A stretch of 64,000 nucleotides of DNA from Liolophura sinensis (taxonomy: Eukaryota > Mollusca > Polyplacophora > Chitonida > Chitonidae): the NCBI RefSeq assembly GCF_032854445.1, contig NC_088307.1:13530017-13594016 (forward strand), written 5' to 3'. Numbering within the stretch: position 1 is the stretch's first letter; each line of letters begins with the position of its first letter. The notes beneath the pieces were generated by a model. The model searched no databases, was not told where the DNA came from, and saw only the letters and a program-made list of their open reading frames with translations. Positions 60,211 through 64,000 of the stretch are shown here, in pieces. The position numbers were made by a program, and so were the translations under genes.

Positions 60211-62876
60211 ACGCCTTCCTTAAAGTTAACCACACAGGAAAACCAAGGGGCGGGTAGAAGAACACTGACTCTTGGGCAATTGACCGAAGCCAGAGATGTT
60301 TTGTGGTTTGGGAGGCAGGCATATTAAGAGTGGAAATTACAGTGTAGTCTTGGGAGCAAGGATGTGTGTCTAAGTTAGGAATAAGGCACCAAAGGGCAAT
60401 GCAACCTGTAATTAACTGCTGAGACCACTACGGCTCGATAATTGAAGAGTGCTGAATTAAGACACAGGAGGTCCATCTCTGGAAACTAAGAGGTGAGAGC
60501 CTTGTACAGGGACAGGATGACCAGCAAAGCAGCCATTATAACAGTGTCAAAGGACAAGTCACTGTGTACTTAATCTATATAACAGGTTTTAGACAGAAAA
60601 CAGGAAAGCTCATTGTTCCAGACTTCCTGTAAGTGTCTGGGGTTTCCGCTTCAATCTGAAAGTCGCTGGTCATGTCTTCGATGAATTAATGGAATAGTAT
60701 ATATACATAAACTATGAAGTCATCATAACCTGATAAATTATGACCGACTATAAACTCATTACTGACTTGTCTGTACTTAGTTCTTACTCTCTATGCTGGA
60801 GTCTTCTATATTTCACAACTTCTACCATTGTTTCGTCTGAACTATACAGTATATAAGCAATCAGTTCAGTAAAACCTTTAACTGTGAGGGAACACAAACA
60901 ACTTGCAATAAGATATTTTCAAATTTTCAAATATTATATAAACCAAAATAACACATTTACTTTTCAGTATCACATACTTTCCCATCATATGATTTCTGAG
61001 TGGTACATTTTTCATTTCAAACAATATCAACCATGTGTATCAAAATGGAAGCTATATGTGGATCGTTCAGGAGTTTAACCCACTACGTGTCCTACTTCAC
61101 ATCCAACATGGGTACTACGACAGAGTTCTCTTCAGTTTTCACACACTTTCCCACCCACAAGTGCAGTTAGGCATAACGATTTCTATAAGCACTGGTACTT
61201 GAAGTAGGCACCACTTCTGTCCACTCATTGTCTGTAATTTTACATACATCTGGATATAGCATCATACTGTATATCTGCTAAACTTGACACATTTCACTTG
61301 ATTCTGGCTGATTCATTCACCTTGTTGGGTTACTTAAGAAACTTTTCTCACAAAAACTGAAGCACTGGCATCAAAAATATCATTTTGAAGTCTTTATGAT
61401 GCTCCAAAAGTGCATTTTATTGTGCCAAATTTTAGAAAAAAACTGTTCACAAACATTGCTTGAGAAGTCCTTGCACAGCATATAGAAAGCAAAGTTTTTG
61501 AAAAACTGAACTGTCCAGTCTGATAGTACAGTTTATTAGACATAGTGTATTCTACACAGACATCCTACACACTATATACAAGGTTTCCCACAATCTAGAG
61601 ACTGTCTAAACTGACGACAACAGTAAATTATATTTTCCTCCAAGTTAACAACCTCCAGAAAGATGTTTCTGATTTGTAAGAGAGGATTTGGCCCAAGATC
61701 ATATGAACAGCAGGTGGCCTTAATTATACAACTTGAAAACAAGTCTGAAAATTATCGATGATACAACGGAAAGTTTATCCAATCTTTCCGCGAAACCAGT
61801 TAACTTTTGCGTTAGAGTAAACTCACAGGGCTAATGTTCTCTAGCCAGAAAGAAAAATAAAAGAAATGAAAAAAACAGGAGAGCGAACTTGTCAGAGGTT
61901 ATTCCAGCCATCTTGATTGAGATCCTCCTCCTGTCAGAGGTACCAGATTGCTGCATAAAATCCTACACTGCACCTCTGATATGGAGACCAGATGTTCTCA
62001 TGCGCCAAAAATGCTGGTATATATAGTGTCTCTTCATCCACTGATATTGCTCATCAGCTTGGGGGAGAGGGGGTCATGGCCTGACCCTAGGGTATAAAAC
62101 TAGCAGACCAGGAGATAAGACAGATTTTATGTACATGGGGGAATACTTCCATGTTAAAGCATGTGTATGATTAAAATAGAAAAGCCATTAAACCAGGGGT
62201 ATGAAATAACATGGAGGAAACTGATGTCAAAAGGTAGAATTTCTGATAGACAGGGGACTTTCTTCTTAAACAACAGTCCTTCTGTACTCTAAAAAGGAAG
62301 GAAGGGGGTAGCACAAATTTTCATTACAAGTACATGACTAAGTAAATTGTCAGGGATCAAGAAGCTTCGGTTTGAAACATTAAAAGCACTTGCGAATGCA
62401 ACCCAACATTTGCAAAACAAGATCCAGAATACCAGTGGGAAAAGTAAGCAGTTGCTGTCGTAATTCCATGTTACATCTATCTTATCCATTTTTCTTTTTT
62501 TTTTTTCAGGGTAGTTTCATATTGTTATAACTGGTTTATTCTAACTACACACAAGATATTCACATATGAATCACTTGCTAGACAGCAGGCCCTTCTATTA
62601 TCTTCTCACTGATTGGTGGACCAGATTGAGACATGTGTTGGTGAGATCAGCTTTCTGGTTAAAGCAGCCAATCGTTGATTGACAAGACGTGCAATGAACA
62701 AAAACCTGAACCAGTTTAGAACACCTTCCTTCCCTTAATAGCTGGAAAGGAAAACCCAAGACCATCTGGTTAGAAACAGGAGTCTTCCTAAGCTGTTAAC
62801 AGCAAAGGTGATGAAAAACAATCTGAAGGTACAATTCTTCCTACATGTACTTTAAGTACTGGCTTAATATAGAATC

Positions 62877-63099
62877 TGCGCTGGTGCAGCGTAATGACCC
62901 AGGAGTCTCTCACCAATGCGGTCGCTGTGAGTTCAAGTCCAGCTCATGCTGGCTTCCTCTCCGGCCATACGTGGTAAGGTCTGTCAGCAACCTGCGGATG
63001 GTCGTGGGTTTCCTCCGGGCTCTGCCCGGTTTCCTCCCACCATAATGCTGACCGCCGTCATAAAAGTGAAATAAATCACCAATCAAATAAATAAGTAAA
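62877..63099 (+). mobile_element. 5'-truncated SINE family A with 13-bp TSD
   Basis: It begins inside the tRNA-like head (TGCGCTGGTGCAGCGTAATG), keeps the B box GTGAGTTCAAGTCCAGC, the body, and the tail ACCAATCAAATAAATAAGT. The perfect duplication TTAATATAGAATC lies at 62864-62876 and 63100-63112, so the truncated copy inserted as such by retrotransposition. Confidence 0.93.
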
Positions 63100-63112
63100 T
63101 TAATATAGAATC

Positions 63113-64000
63113 AGTAACAGTATTGTGTTTTTGTAAAGCAATGGCATTGATTTTCACCAAAAATTCAAAATCTAAACCCAGTTCAAAAATGAACCATGAG
63201 AACAAAATAATACAAAAAAGAAATAAATATATCATCATATACATCAATATCTCTTCTTTTCAGAATAGCAGTTGTTCTCTTCTATAAAATCTTCAAATTC
63301 AGACTCAATTCCTCCTCTCAATCAATCCACTATAAAAAGTTTTTGGCTAAAACGGTAACAACGAACAATGTATATGCTCACACAAAAATCAGAGCCTTAC
63401 AGAAATTGAGCAAAACTGGTAATCACTAATCAACTCAAAGAGTGCTCTTGGATTTGGATAGCATTTAACCATTAGCACTGAACTCCCACTCCAGTTCCCA
63501 CAGCTTTATCTTCATCTTATATGAGCTATGACCCAGTATCTTCAATGCCACAAAGAGGGTCTCTATCAGGAACTATTCTAATGTGTCTCGGAGGAATGCA
63601 TTAATGGTGGGTTTTAAGATAGCTTATCTCAGAACACATTGCCCCTGAAACTCCACAGCCTAGACTTCATAGCCATTTTCATTCAACAACACAAGACTCT
63701 GGCAAGATCTTTGTACAGAGGTCATCTTTTGTTGGAGAAACTTCTGGACAAATGCTGTCTCTTTTAGAGGCCAAAAATGTTCATCAGAATGACAGATTTG
63801 TCTGTGTATCTGGCAAATCCATCTGACAGACTAGATAGCTGATAAATCAAGCTGTGGAAATAGATACTGTTGCTGTATGGTTCTGATAATCTGGGTGAAG
63901 ATCGACTGAGAGAAAGACAGAAGGATCCGGGATATGAAAACATCACTTTTAAGGAAAAACAGGGATGTGGTTGACAAGAACTATAGAGTTTACCTAGGTA
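63113..64000. other. Right edge of window, no gene seen
   Basis: AT-rich sequence without recognisable coding features. A donor-like TAG|GTAAAC on the minus strand at about 63987-63996 could end an exon lying beyond the edge, but this cannot be judged here. Confidence 0.35.

Larger units (their letters stand above)
56515..62860. other. Upstream noncoding region
   Basis: No gene is recognised except the weak exon-like frame at 59057-59159. It contains a (CA)n at about 58110-58130, a G run of roughly 29 bases at 60183-60210 and a GC-richer stretch near 58130-58330. Confidence 0.45.

Overview
The window is eukaryotic, AT-rich and intron-rich. It most likely comes from a mollusc or another lophotrochozoan. 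The grounds are spliced GT-AG genes with long introns, two tRNA-derived SINE families whose 3' tails I associate with molluscan genomes (from memory, not searched), short inverted-repeat transposons, and many minisatellites and homopolymer runs. There are no prokaryotic operons, CRISPR arrays or rRNA genes, and no intact tRNA gene.

One gene can be read with confidence. It lies on the minus strand and encodes a Ras GTPase-activating protein of the SYNGAP1/DAB2IP/RASAL2 family (Drosophila raskol). Sixteen coding exons from the PH exon (22146-22367) to the stop codon (3690-3692) join with matching splice phases. They encode, in order, part of a PH domain, a C2 domain, a RasGAP domain with its arginine finger and FLRFLCPAI motif, a long Ser-rich disordered linker with a PLSFSNPVY motif, and a C-terminal coiled coil. 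With the 34500-34591 first exon the protein is 1164 residues, close to vertebrate DAB2IP.

The 5' end looks complex. At least three ATG-bearing exons (34500-34591, 37209-37276, 42251-42294) end in the same phase (2) at good donors and would each splice in frame to the PH exon. This suggests alternative promoters that change a short, mostly basic N-terminus. The gene would then span at least 38.6 kb.

Layout: 1-3689 is the downstream flank or 3' UTR, with SINE pieces and a 65-68 bp tandem array. 3690-22367 holds the main exons, with minisatellites and MITEs in the introns. 22368-42294 is a large 5' region with the alternative first exons. 42295-64000 is mostly noncoding, with repeats, three well-dated SINE insertions (target-site duplications visible) and two weak exon-like stretches: an FN3-like one on the plus strand near 45.1 kb and an unassigned one on the minus strand near 59.1 kb. 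I found no novel system. The most interesting items are the phase-matched alternative first exons, a TIR-defined MITE family with six copies, and the FN3-like exon.
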